Shown: positions 1-11,280 of the stretch, in pieces
Layout of the letters: each line of letters starts with the position of its first letter
How positions within the stretch are numbered: the first letter of the stretch is position 1
NCBI GenBank assembly: GCA_030248135.1
Contig: JASANC010000723.1
Coordinates: 1-64,000 of the forward strand
Direction of reading: 5' to 3'
DNA length: 64,000 nucleotides
Source of the DNA: Theristus sp. LFF4_11
Taxonomy: Eukaryota; Nematoda; Chromadorea; Monhysterida; Xyalidae
Notes under the pieces: generated by a model
The model's database searches: none
Told to the model about the DNA's origin: nothing
The model's input: the letters and a program-made list of their open reading frames with translations, nothing else
Made by a program: the position numbers and the translations under genes

Positions 1-240
1 AAACGAAACTCCCGTTTCTTAGCTGCGTGCGCGCTTGATTTTTAAGAGAAGACAACAACCAGAAGATTGACATTTGAATTTCGCGGCGGAAAACGCCGCA
101 TATAATCTGTTGTCAAGTTCGTTCGTCTGTCCCTGACGCATCAAGCACGAAACGAAGTTTCCATCCAGATCCATGAAATGCATGGAGTCGCAACAGAAAA
201 GATTATAGCAACAATTCAACAGTTTTGCTTTTTTTGACAG

Positions 241-1390
241 ATCACCAGTCAACTGAAGATCTTCACGACGGCGATATTCGCCGTGCTGATGCTGCGTCGT
301 CAACTGGTCTACTGGCAGTGGCTAGCATTGGTGCTACTATTCTCCGGTGTTTCCATCGTTCAACTTGAACAGCATCACTCAACCAACAATCCCAAATCCT
401 CTACCGCCGCGAACGACAGCGCAAATCAACTGCGCTCCGAGAATCCAACGATCGGTTTCGCCGCCGTCGTCGCCGCCTCGACGCTGTCCGGTTTCGCCGG
501 CATCTATTTCGAGAAGATTCTAAAAAATACGGCACACGTGTCGCTGTGGGTGCGCAATATTCAGCTGGCGGTTTGCGCGATTCCGATTTCGCTGGTGACG
601 GCGCTGACGAAGGATGCGGAAGTGATTCGCGCACGTGGATTCATGACCGGATTCGACGGGGTCGTTTGGTTGGTTGGTGGGTTTTGGGTGCGGTGTTTGG
701 ATTTGCCACACGGATTAGAGACAAGTGCACTGGCCTGGCAGGAATAGAAATTAGATGCAGAAGGCCTGTCTACACTGATGAGGCCATCCCTATTCTGATT
801 CTGACATGAGGTTTTGGTTCATAAGGTTTTGATTGATGTCAGTGGAGCGACGTCATTGTCTACATCAGTGAAAGGGCCGGTCGGTGTGGATCGTTCAAAT
901 AACCGGATTGACACAAACTCACTGACCAAATTAGCAGAAATCAACAAAGCATCAAGACAAGCCGAATGAAATGAACACAAGGCCAACTAAATTCAGAATT
1001 CAACGGTCTCCCATTCACGGTCTCCCGTGTTTCAGGCTGACCGTGTTCTGGTACGGTATCGGCGGTCTCTCGGTCGCAATCGTCATCAAGTACGCCGACA
1101 ATATCGCGAAAAACTTCGCCACCTCCGTCGCCATCATCATCAGTACGGTCGCGTCAATGTGGCTGTTTGAATTTCAGCCGACGTTAAAGTTTCTAGTCGG
1201 CGCCGCGTTGGTGATCGGATCGATTTTCTTGTATTCAATGCCGCCGCCGACGACGACGACGACGACGTCGGCGATTGGGAATGGAATCGAGAAGAAGTCG
1301 GTCGTTTTCACGCGGTTGCCGTCGCCGTTGAAGAAAGCGACGACGACGACGACGACGGAGCCGTTGTTGGAAAATGAGCAACGTGCCTAG
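241..1390 (+). CDS. Nucleotide-sugar transporter, SLC35A family (3' half; 5' end outside window)
   Basis: C-terminal half of a Golgi UDP-sugar/CMP antiporter of the SLC35A type. Two exons are visible: 241-668 (acceptor ...gacag) and 1036-1390 (acceptor tttcag, stop TAG), joined in phase across a GT-AG intron at VVW|LTV. Family hallmarks are the segment [15 protein letters not shown], the stretch [13 protein letters not shown], and the signature [13 protein letters not shown] in the penultimate helix region. Hydrophobic stretches match the last transmembrane helices of the ten-helix fold. The cytoplasmic tail carries two poly-Thr runs encoded by ACG repeats (about 1247-1268 and 1338-1360), which the neighbouring paralogue lacks. 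The first exons lie upstream of base 1. Substrate (UDP-galactose or UDP-GlcNAc most likely) cannot be read from sequence. It is the left member of a tandem pair with the gene at 3251-6047. Confidence 0.88.
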
Positions 1391-3250
1391 CAAACAGATT
1401 TGCAATCGGTGTGCGCGCATTCGCGGTTTTTGGGTATTTTCATGGAGACTTTTGTTCTGAAAATCGTGTTCCGTTGCAAAATCAGGTGCAACAGCGCGCG
1501 TGTTCGTGTTTGTGTGCCTGTGTGTTTGTATGCAAATTACCATGCAAATCATACAGCTGTCTTTGTCTGACTGTGTGATCATTTTGTAGCAAGACTGCAC
1601 TGTCTGCAGAGAGTCTCAGTCGAATGTCAAAACGAGCATGACAGTCAGACAAGACGTCTGCGGCAACGGAAGGATACGATTTAGAATCCCGGTTAGATAT
1701 TTGGCGCACCAAAAAGTCATACTCTTTAGCAGTTTTGACATTTCGATCCAGACTTAACGCAGTTTTATGCGTTTCATTGTTTGTGGTCTTGTAGGTTTGG
1801 TGTCAAACTTTTCGTTTCTTTGCAAATCAAATCGTTACTTATTTCTTTGGCTGTACCTGTAATTTTGTTCCTTTGATGAACATTGTTGGATCTTTTGCGC
1901 TATGCCATTTTTCGCTCGTTCTTTCAAGCCTGCTTCATTCGCTGATTGGGTATATTATTCTTTAAAACCCCCGTTCCAGTTTGCGGTGAACCTGATTATC
2001 AGGGAGGGATGTCACGCGAAACAGGCAGCCGTTTTTGAAAAATATGAATTATCTGGAACTGAACGCATTCTGAAACGGGGACTGTGTTTTACTTTATTCC
2101 ACTCTGGTCATCACTGGTTGGTTGTGATATGTTTTCTTTGGTTTTTTTTGGAATTTGGTTTTGTTGTTTGACTTTCGGCTAGTTTTTTTCAGATGGTTTT
2201 TGTGATATTTTTTGACATTCCATTTCTAGCATTTTTCCACTGCAGTTTTTTGCCCTTCGCCAAAGGTTTACTTGAACTTTGTTGCCTTACTTGTTTTGAA
2301 CAAAATGCACCGCACCCGCAAATAAATAATGACAATCCATCACGATAAAGCTGGAATCCGGATTTCATTTTGTGCAACGATGCTGTTCAATCACAGTTGT
2401 GTAGAAAGTTCAAGCACAATTATTTTTTTAGAGTTTGTTTTTTAAAGCCGATTTTTTCCCAAATTCGATTTTTTTGCCAAACCGGTCAGTACAGCAAGCC
2501 ATGCTATATTGCACCGGTAATTGTCGTCAGCACTAGCAGTGTCACGGATAAACAGCGATGTTGTGGTTTTTGAACAGTTGCTTCAGGGTGTTCTGCAAAG
2601 TTGCTTGTATGTTTGTCATTGCCAGTTTTTCTTGTTTATATTTCTAAAAACGGCCTGTGAGTCATCGCATCTCGGCTAAGGAATGTAATTCGAATGACCA
2701 GTTATCTCAACTGAATAATGCGGCCATGTTTTATAGTCAAGATATTGGAACAGAACGACAGTTTTAGGCAGATATAAAAACAGGCTCACATAAGTAAATG
2801 AACGTCATGAAACCGACGTTGCATTCATGTGAAAGCTTGATGTAACGCATGTCTTCCAAAAAACTTTCACAGAACTGAGCATCGCTGTTTATCCGCGACA
2901 CTTTCCGGAAATAAAACCGTTTTTTGACAATGGTTGTTCTCACCGGGAGATGGTGTCGTCGTCACTGAACGGGATAGCAATTTTTTCAGCAGCTATTTAT
3001 CCATGTTTTGGTTCTGCGACTGAAGGCATTTGCAGACGTAAAAAGGAAACCAGTTTCAATCTTTATGTGGCAATTCAAAATAGTCGCAAGTGACTCGGCC
3101 CTATTTCGGGGACTCGGATCACTTGACCAAATTTGAATTCGCGCGTCACGCATGAAACTGTTTACCAATCTATGCGCCTACTGGAGTCTCGAGACCATAA
3201 TTAAGAGCCGCGTTTCTTATCACTGAGCAGAAGCTGATTTGCAGCACAGA
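1391..3250. other. Intergenic spacer between the tandem transporter genes
   Basis: No supported gene. It should contain the 3' UTR of the upstream transporter and the promoter of the downstream one. AATAAA occurs near 2320, but I cannot tie it to a transcript. Open frames here are short, with no domain or splice context. Confidence 0.5.
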
Positions 3251-6047
3251 ATGGTCGCGCAGACGCACAGCAAACGGGCTGCCTCCATGACACCAACTGA
3301 GTCGAATGGACCACTCCTGGAATCACCGATGAAGTCGCCGCGTCACGTGACCTTGGTGCGAGAGACCGCTGGTTGGTTGCGAGAAGTTTCTTTCAATATT
3401 TTTTGTTTTCTGTTTTGTTTCTATGTTTTATGTTCAAAATTGAAAGAGTTTTACAACCTATCTGGTGTTTTCACATCTCGTGCGCTGGTCTATAATTATC
3501 TTTCTTTCTTTCGTTTGCCCGCTTTGCGTTTTGTAGTCAGTATATCAAGAAGATGGAATTCTTGTGCTGCCACATTGGAAAAAGACTAATCTGATGACGT
3601 TCAGACGTGAGTTTGTGTCTTCAGCTAGAATTATTTTGCCATCGTACATCTGCTGAAAAAAATGCACGATCTTCAGAGTCACCCAAGTCACTAGTCAATG
3701 CAAATTCATATAAATTTTCAACATTTTGGAAGGTTTTCAAGGTTACTAAAGCTTGCCAGGCAGTTTTTTTAAGTTTCTACAGGTTTCCAAGCGTTCCAGG
3801 TTTCGACAGCGCGCTTCTGCTAAAGTACACGAGTTTAGTGGTCTTGGTCGTTCAGAATGCCAGCCAGGTGCTGCTGATCCGGTATGCGAGAACGAGACAA
3901 AAGTATGTATGTGTCACTGGAGCGGGTTGTTTTCGAATGCGTGATATGTGAACCAGATGTCAACGTTTACGTGGTGTTGATATGTTTATCTTAAAATGCA
4001 CCAAAATGTGTTTTTGTTTTTTTTTTGAGAAACTGCTGAATTAGTTCCTTAATTTGTTGTTTTCTTCAGAAAGCACATGTTTTTGTCGACCACGGCTGTC
4101 TTTTGGTCGGAAGTCGTCAAGCTGTTCACGTGTATGATCATTGTGATGGTGCAGGAGCGAAGCGTGGCAAAGTGAGTTTCATTTTTTTTGTTTTGTCTAC
4201 TTACCGATTTGTTTAATACGTACGTTCAGTTTAGGCAAAAGAAGTTGATTTGATGCTGCAAAGTATTTTGTTCGATTTTGAATTGCTGACTGGATGTGTC
4301 TGCGTGTTTTGTGGTGATGTCGTATGTTAGCAAAAAGCAAAGCAAGACATTGTCATTGACATAACGTTTAAATAATTTTGAAATCGCGTTTCTCTTGTCC
4401 GAAGCGAGCTTTTCATTGTAGATGTGTCCCTGATTCTGATACCCGAGTTCGAAATTTAAGCATGGCCCGTTGGCCAAAAACGTTGTCTAATTTCAATTAC
4501 CTATAACTTCTGTATTCTAATTGGGAGTAACCAAACCAAAGGTTGTTTTTCAGATGCCTCACACAGATGTACCGCCAGATCATCTGCAGCCCGTGGGACA
4601 CCGCGAAGGTCTGTGTGCCTTCGTTCATTTACACCGTACAGAACAATTTACTCTACGTCGCCGTGTCGCATTTGGCCGCTGCCACTTTTATGGTTGTGGA
4701 AAAGTTTGACTTCTTTTGTTTACATTTCTTTGTTCATTTTGTTTCAGCTGTTGTTCTTGAATTCTAACGTTTCATAAAGACTGACACAGGGCAACCAACC
4801 GGTGTTAGGAGACGAATGCTATGTAACAGTACGGAACAGCATGTACACATATTGTAGTTCATTTGACATGACAACAAAGAAAGTACTGATATAAGTAATC
4901 AACATTTAAACAAAAACAAGTACCGATTCGGTAACCGAACCTTTAACTCCAGGTCACTTATCAACTGAAGATCCTAACCACGGCGCTGTTCTCCGTCGCG
5001 ATGCTTCGTAAGCCGTTATCGCGAGTGCAATGGATTTCGCTGGTCATTCTGTTCGCTGGTGTCTCCATCGTGCAACTGCAGGAGAAGGCCGCGCAGAAGA
5101 AGTCCGCTCCTCTGACTAACGCCACCGAACGGAATGCGCCCGTTCGAACCGAGCAAAACCCGCTCATTGGTCTAATGGCCGTGATCGTCGCCTGTTTGAT
5201 GTCTGGCTTTGCTGGCATTTACTTCGAGAAGATCCTGAAAGGCTCCGAAATCTCCGTCTGGATGCGCAACATTCAGCTCGCCGTGCTGTCAGTGCCGATC
5301 AGTCTTGCCACCGTGCATGTCTGTTTGCGGGTTTTTTGCGTGAAAATATTTGACGGTTTATCAGCGAGTTTATATATTTAGAATGGATATTATACAACTG
5401 ATATTTTTGTGAATCAGACTCTATTCGATGTGACGCAAGTTTAGCTGAGAATCCGGAATGTATTTTCAGCGTAACCATCTTCTCTTGTTTCAGTTAATGT
5501 GTCATGTTCCCTTAAGTTTCGGATACCCCATCCTTAGATGAACCATGATACCGTAAACTTCGTTGTTCCTGTTCCTCCGAATCCTTCATGTTCCAGTTTC
5601 GTGCACATTTTAAAACAATCCCGTTAAGGTCCCAATTGTTCTAGTCCCACTTTTCCTATTCAAAACTATATATTTTGTACAATTTCAAAACAAACCAAAA
5701 TCCGCATACAACAGGCGAAAGACGGCGCTACAGTACGAGTCCACGGTCTGCTGTACGGCTACGATTCGATCATCTGGCTGGTCATCGCGACCTACGCCCT
5801 CGGCGGCCTCACCGTGGCCGTGGTCATCAAGTACGCCGACAACATCCTGAAGGGCTTCGCCACGTCGCTGGCGATCATCTTCAGCTGTGTCGCGTCGATG
5901 TTCCTGTTCGACTTTGTGCCGAGCGGGCAGTTTCTGTCCGGGGCGCTGTTGGTCATGATCGCCGTGTATCTGTACTCGAAGTACCCGGCAAAACCGATCA
6001 AGAACGGCTTGAAGCTGAAGGGTGTGGTTGCTTCCGCAGCGCGGTGA
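3251..6047 (+). CDS. Nucleotide-sugar transporter, SLC35A family (complete)
   Basis: Golgi multi-pass antiporter exchanging a nucleotide sugar for its nucleoside monophosphate. Six exons keep frame throughout: 3251-3371, 3800-3902, 4070-4171, 4554-4692, 4953-5312 (donor could also be at 5319) and 5715-6047, giving about 385 residues, near the family's usual length. The first ATG follows a short hydrophilic N-terminus. Exon 2 encodes the first helix ([20 protein letters not shown]). Exon 4 has [17 protein letters not shown]. Exon 5 has [15 protein letters not shown] and [13 protein letters not shown]. Exon 6 has the signature [13 protein letters not shown]. The tail is Lys-rich and short. The most similar relatives I know are SLC35A2/A3 (UDP-galactose, UDP-GlcNAc); substrate is not determinable. 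An intron splits it between ISLAT and AKDG, where the upstream paralogue has none. Confidence 0.92.
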
Positions 6048-6397
6048 AACTGGGGACAGAAGTTCGATTTGTTACATTGCAATCGAATGGTGCAGATATT
6101 TGTGTAAGCGGGCTTGATTCGCTACAGTAAAACTGTCCCCACTTATGCACTACTGGGCAGATTCGTCGGCCTGTAGGTTTTCCTAAGGTAAGCCTTCGAA
6201 GCAACAAGTTAGAGCCGGATTTTTAAACATGTTCGGTTTAGCTTGACAAATTGAACGAATTCCAGTTTGATTGGTGAGCCAATTCATTTGTGTTGTGCTC
6301 AGCAGTCTGCAGTTGGTCATCGAGTTGGATGTTTAACGATTTAACGGATACAATTTAACGGCGATTGTAAAATTGGTTTCACCGAAAGTCAACAAAA

Positions 6398-6403
6398 AAT
6401 AAA
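6398..6403 (+). terminator. Candidate polyadenylation signal for the transporter gene
   Basis: AATAAA about 350 bases after the stop codon of the complete SLC35A gene, on the coding strand. Position fits a 3' UTR; no transcript evidence. Confidence 0.35.
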
Positions 6404-7869
6404 TTTTGCCAGTCTTGTTTTTGTGCTCAGTCATACATTACCATTCCATCGTATTCGGATGCCATATGTACGAAAATCCAACATTTCAAATGTGCAATGC
6501 TCTTGCTCTCACCGAAAAGCGCCTTATATTCTCACGGTATTTTTTGTGATGCAGCTTTATTTCTAGGTTGTGTTGTCTGTTGAAACGTTTTTCATGGTTT
6601 CCGTTTTTTTATTCTTGATAAACGAAGATTTCAGTTCGAATCGAATGGTGGTGACAATAATAATGAATAATAGCTCTTACAACAATACAAATATACATAA
6701 AAATGAGAACGCATAACATCAGAAAAAGCAGTAGATAACGAGAAGAACAACAAGAAAACACGGCTTAAATAAAACGTTTTCGCTAATTTCATTCAACAAA
6801 TACCTACTTGATTTTACTGATAAACCAAATCTTCGGCGAGATCTGGACAGAAACGAAATGACGGCACATGTGACGTTGTTAAAAACAAAAGAACCAAAAA
6901 ACCACTTCAATTTGTGCAGTGCTCAAGTACCTACCGATCGCTCTCCAATGATCCAATGTCCTTAGCTATGCTTTCGGTTTTTTCCATGGACTCCGTTAGC
7001 AACTAATCGCTTCATGTTTTAAATCAACAATAATGCTTGCTTATAGTGACAATCATACTGCCACCAGGAGTATGATTGTACATTTGTAGGTACGTTTGTT
7101 TAGCGATTAGATGTAGGGACTGAAGACAAACATAAAGAAATACTCTTTTTAGCTCAAGATGCACTCGTGTGATTATTTGGTAAAAAAGTAATACCTCACG
7201 CCAGCCAATACCTACCCTCATAGGTAACGTACCCCAGTGCAGCTGATCTGTTGAACAGTTTTTATTATCAAAATGATTATCAATAGCTCTTTTTGAAAAA
7301 CCTCCGAAAAGCAACAGCTGAACTTACATTCATCACTCCAACTACAATGTAGAAGGGGTGCAAGATGTCAGCAAAACAGAATGACTATACAGTGGTCATT
7401 AAATAAAATTATGGGGATTTATAAAAAAAACAAAAAACAAGCAATTGAAATTTTTTAATGAAAAACAAGTACTAAAAATACGACAGTCGTGTTTTCGTCG
7501 CCAAAGGCAACTTTTCATTGAGGAGAAACAAAAAAACGGTTTTTTAAAAAGGAAACGTTGAAAAACAGTACCGATTTCATGGTTCGGATGTTGTTCTGGC
7601 AGCATAGAACTTGGGAAAAACCGTCGCTGTGTAAAAGCATTCAGGCACAGTACATTGTATATTTGATAGTGGTTGCAAAATCGTGTGGTGGCTGCGCTAT
7701 AATGGAAAAGAACACCGAAATAAGAGCATTTAGTCAATGAAGGAAACCAACTGCCAATACAATGACGAACAGGCGATTAATACAGAATACCAGCAAGTGC
7801 TGGGTCACAGGGTGTGGAATAGGCTGCATAACATTTTAGCAGCTCTTAACACGATCTATAGTATTAGTC
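6404..7869. other. Intergenic, no recognisable gene
   Basis: AT-rich DNA without supported exons. A small hairpin lies near 7047-7078 (arms CAATCATACT and AGTATGATTG). Nothing else stands out. Confidence 0.5.
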
Positions 7870-8629
7870 GCCCTGGATATTTTGTAGTATTAGCTGATTG
7901 GTTGCCTGAACATCAGGTTCAAAAAAGTTTTTTTTTCTTTTTTCTGAATATTGTGATTTCCTGTGCGTTTATTTTGCGTGGGCAAACAGTGAGATTTTTA
8001 ATGGAAAACTGTTGTTCATGATTTGGGAGTTAAGGACAATTCATGGTAAAGAAACTCTTTTTTGGTCGAAAAAAGGGACGATAACTGACGACGACGATGT
8101 TTCCCTTCGGAAAAAAAATTGCTGCAGAAATAGTCGCTTTAAATTTAAACCTTGAAGGTAAAACAGGAATTATGATTCAAAAGAAACATAAACGAAATGT
8201 CAATTTGCCAAAGAACAACGAGCGTCGTCGTCGCCGCCGTCGTTGTTGCTGGAAAAGGGAATTGACAGCAAAACAAGTCTGCTTTTTACCAAATGTACGT
8301 CACACAAATCCTTTAAAGCATTTTTCTTGAGCAAAAATATTAAAGCAGCTAATATTTGACAGCGATTTCGGGTTTCCAATTTTCGTCGTCGCCGTCCTTT
8401 TTTTGAACAAAATGAAGTTTTTTTGCCATGAAAACTACTGCTTTTGATGTCTTCATCTCATAAATCACAAACAAGATTGTTTTCCATCAAATACTCACTA
8501 GTTTGTCTGCCAAACAAAACAAAAGCACAGAAATCACAAAACTAGAAAAAAGAAAATGTCCATTCCAATTTCTTTTTTGAACCTGATGTTCAGGCAACCA
8601 ATCAGCTAATACTACAAAATATCCAGGGC
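7870..8629. mobile_element. MITE with 57-bp perfect terminal inverted repeats
   Basis: The arm at 7870-7926 is the exact reverse complement of 8573-8629. Imperfect complementarity continues inward for roughly another 100 bases (for example TTGTGATTTCCTGTGCG against its right-hand partner). It encodes no transposase. A CGTCGTCGCCGCCGTCG run near 8224-8243 accounts for an Arg-rich open frame. Each arm includes the GCTGATTGGTTG core shared with the CAGTCGAACTC MITE family elsewhere in the window. Target duplication is not clear. Confidence 0.85.
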
Positions 8630-8985
8630 AACTATAAATGCAAAGAAGGTTGATAATCACGTCGTTTCTTTTTATCCATGCAAGTTCGTGACGGGATTTA
8701 ATACGGCAGATACTAGGGTTGCCGCGAGACGCGTCTCGTCTCGTCATTTGCCTCGCGCGATTTTTGGCTGGTCTGTGTCTTGTCTACCCTCTGTCTTGTG
8801 TCTCGTCTCGTCTCGTCTCGTCTCGTCTCGCGACTTTCTGTCTCGTTGAACAGTCTCGTTGGAATTTTTTCTTGTCTCGTGCAAATCAATCGTACGGTTT
8901 TTTGTGAAACATTATGTCCAGCTTGAGTTTCCAGCAGTCCAGCAGTGGCCAGCATCCAGCCGGTACTAGTCGCGTCTGTAGTGCA

Positions 8986-9229
8986 GTCGCGTTTGTAGCG
9001 CAGGTGTAGGGCTTTCGACTACCGTTCTGTAGGTGGAAAGTTCCAACCCCGCTGCGGACAAGACACATGATGGAGAAACTAAAGTGACCAATAACAACTA
9101 ATGGTCAACTCCCTCCGGAGCCGAGGGTAAATTGGGTCGGGGCAGTATTGCCCGTTTCCACCGGAGTTTTGGTTGAGGTTGGTACTTTATGGCTTCCGTA
9201 ACCGGCGCGCGACCAAATAAATAAAAAAA
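8986..9229 (+). mobile_element. tRNA-derived SINE, type A, copy 1
   Basis: The tRNA-like head (GTCGCGTTTGTAGCGCAGG, then AAAGTTCCAACCCCG as a degenerate B box) is followed by a unique body and an A-rich tail (AAATAAATAAAAAAA). The body shares most of its length with 56939-57179 and, inverted, 37163-37407, including GGGCAGTATTGCCCG-like and AACCGGCGCGCG-like blocks. A diverged direct repeat of about 38 bases flanks it (8923-8960 and 9230-9267, both ending CCAGCATCCAGC). Confidence 0.82.
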
Positions 9230-9508
9230 TTTGAGTTTCTAGCTGTCCAGCAGTCACCAGCATCCAGCACACCCAATAAAAAATAAATGCTTTTTCGGTT
9301 TGTGCACGGCCCCGGCGACCGCTGTTACTTTTGATGGTCTGATCTGACGGTTGGTCGATTGATTTGTCTTCGTGTAGAAAAGGGAACACGCACAAATTTT
9401 TTTACATCATGCACTGCTTCCTGCACTACAAAACCTTCTGCACTGCATCGTTGAAAATGTTTCTGAAACTGACGGTTCGGCGCCACTGTACACTCCACCC
9501 CGTGCAAT

Positions 9509-9716
9509 ATGGTGCACCATGAGGCGTACCACATGGTGTACCATATGGCGTATTACACGGCGTACCATATGGCGTACCACTTGGCGTACCGTATGGCGTG
9601 CCACACGGCGTACCATTTTGCGTACCGCACATTGTACCATATGGCCTGCCACACGACGTACCATATGGCGTACCATTTGGCGTACCACACACCGTACCAT
9701 ATGGCCTACCACATGT
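9509..9716. repeat. 12-bp minisatellite (ATGGCGTACCAT-like unit)
   Basis: About 17 imperfect copies of a 12-base unit centred on GGCGTACCATAT. The period is a multiple of three, so several frames stay open and give four-residue repeats; this is not evidence of a protein. It lies inside the hAT-like element. Confidence 0.9.
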
Positions 9717-9809
9717 CCCGCCCCTGCATTTGTTTTGTACGTTTACCACTGACTGACCAAACCAATTGTTTTCGCGAGGATCTGGAATCAATATTCAATA
9801 CCGAAGATG

Positions 9810-10290
9810 AGTGAGGGGGGGGGGGTGGGGGTGTACCCCCTAACACGAAGTTTCGCTTTTTGGGGGGGGGGAGTGGCGGGTCCTGCGATACCCACCCCTA
9901 AACCCAGAACCCCCACTCCCTTCCCGACTTCCCGACTCGGCACCCCCGTGGGTACCCACCCCCTTCCCAAATGTTCCCAACCACAATTTTTCGCTCAAAA
10001 ATCACGCTTTTGTTAAAAAATTACGAAGTTTTTGTTTAAAAAATCATGATTTTTCGGTTCCCAGAATCCCAGTTGCATAATATGCACTGAATATAAGGTC
10101 ATTTAGTTTTACAAACAAATATTTTTAGCATTTTTTAAAATTTGTGGCGTTTCCATTTTAAAATTTGCTATAAAAATGCGGGGTGGGTGGGGAAAGGTGG
10201 CACCCTCCATGAACCGATTAGCATGCGGTGCACCCCCTAGCAGGCGACCGGGGGTCCTACGTACCCCCATCCCTCCCACTCCCAAAAAAT
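9810..10290. repeat. G-run/C-run rich segment
   Basis: Alternating blocks of G and C runs (9816-9872, 9890-9960, 10180-10275) form inverted, low-complexity DNA able to make hairpins or G-quadruplexes. They are separated by AT-rich DNA and carry no coding signal. Confidence 0.6.
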
Positions 10291-10595
10291 TTTGGGGTGA
10301 ATTTTGAAAAGGCTTTCTCGTGTCTCCTCGTCTCGTCTCGTGACCCTTTGTCTCGTGTCGTCTCGCGGGTACCCGGTCTCGCGGAAACCCTAATAGATAC
10401 CGTATGAACTAACCTCAATAAGCGAATAATGCAAAATTTGAAAGTGCACCATATACAGTGCGCCTTGAACTTATATGCAATCATCTGATTAACCGAGAGC
10501 ACCTTGAATTCCTCACACTTCCACCTTTTGTTTTAGCAAAAAGCGAACATTATAGAAAACATTTTTTTGAACTGGGGAAAAAGTCAAAACCTCTG

Positions 10596-11280
10596 CAGTC
10601 GAACTCAATAAAACGTGGAATCAGCTGATTGGTCGGCCGAGGGGAGGCTGCTCACACTCCGCACCTTTCTTTTTTCGTGGATCTGGATTCTATTGAAACG
10701 TGTTTCTTTTGAATGAGTGTGAATTTCCAGCACCCTTTTCATGTTAAAAATAAACTCAAAGGGTTGGAGAACTGCGAAATTCAGATTTTTTTATTCAACA
10801 GCTCAAAATGCATTTTTTATTGACGACGACGACGACGTCGTCGCTTAAATTTAAAAAATGCGTTCCGACTTCGCGGACGACGACGACACGACGACGACTT
10901 TGCTTTCATCTTTTATTTTCACCGTTTTCAAGTTGTTTTTGGTAAGCTGCTGTTTATTTACTTGGTGCACGCAGCAAACCATGCACAGCGCACTCCTTTC
11001 AGGTTTTTGTCTTTCAGTTCACACGCAAAAATTAAGCGACGACGTCGTCGTCGTCATCAAACAAAAAATACATTTTGAGCTGTTGATTTAAAAAAATCTG
11101 AATTTTGCAGTCTCAGACATTTTCATTTTTTTAGCGTGAAAAGGGTGCTGGAAATTCACATTCATTCAAAAGAAACACGTTTATAGAATCCAGATCCACG
11201 AAAAAAGAAGGGTGCGGAGTGTGAGCAGCCACCCCTCGGCCGACCAATCAGCTGATTCCACATTTTATTGCGTTCGCCTG
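10596..11280. mobile_element. Long-arm foldback element related to the CAGTCGAACTC MITE family
   Basis: Two arms of about 240 bases are near-perfect reverse complements, running from CAATAAAACGTGGAATCAGC (10606) to the matching end at 11270. They enclose a small centre with GACGACGACGTCGTCG-type palindromes. The outer tips read CAGTCGAACTC and a diverged complement (GCGTTCGCCTG), and the arm contains GGAATCAGCTGATTGG, the family core. No enzyme is encoded. Confidence 0.85.

Larger units (their letters stand above)
8714..10392. mobile_element. hAT-like non-autonomous element (composite)
   Basis: The termini are inverted: TAGGGTTGCCGCGAGAC on the left, and the complement of TAGGGTTTCCGCGAGAC on the right. 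They are flanked by 8-mers GCAGATAC (8706-8713) and ATAGATAC (10393-10400), matching at six of eight positions. Eight-base duplications and GGGTTG-type ends are typical of hAT transposons. Subterminal DNA is built of TCTCG pentamers (8740-8850 and 10318-10385). The interior holds a SINE, a 12-bp minisatellite and G-runs. No transposase frame is seen, so movement would need enzyme supplied in trans. Confidence 0.72.

Noticed and set aside
1235..1600. Arg-rich minus-strand frame
   Set aside because: It is the antisense shadow of the poly-Thr (ACG) tract in the transporter tail.
9407..9814. Open frames of YHMA/GTPC-type repeats as repetitive proteins
   Set aside because: Several frames on both strands are open simply because of the 12-bp minisatellite.
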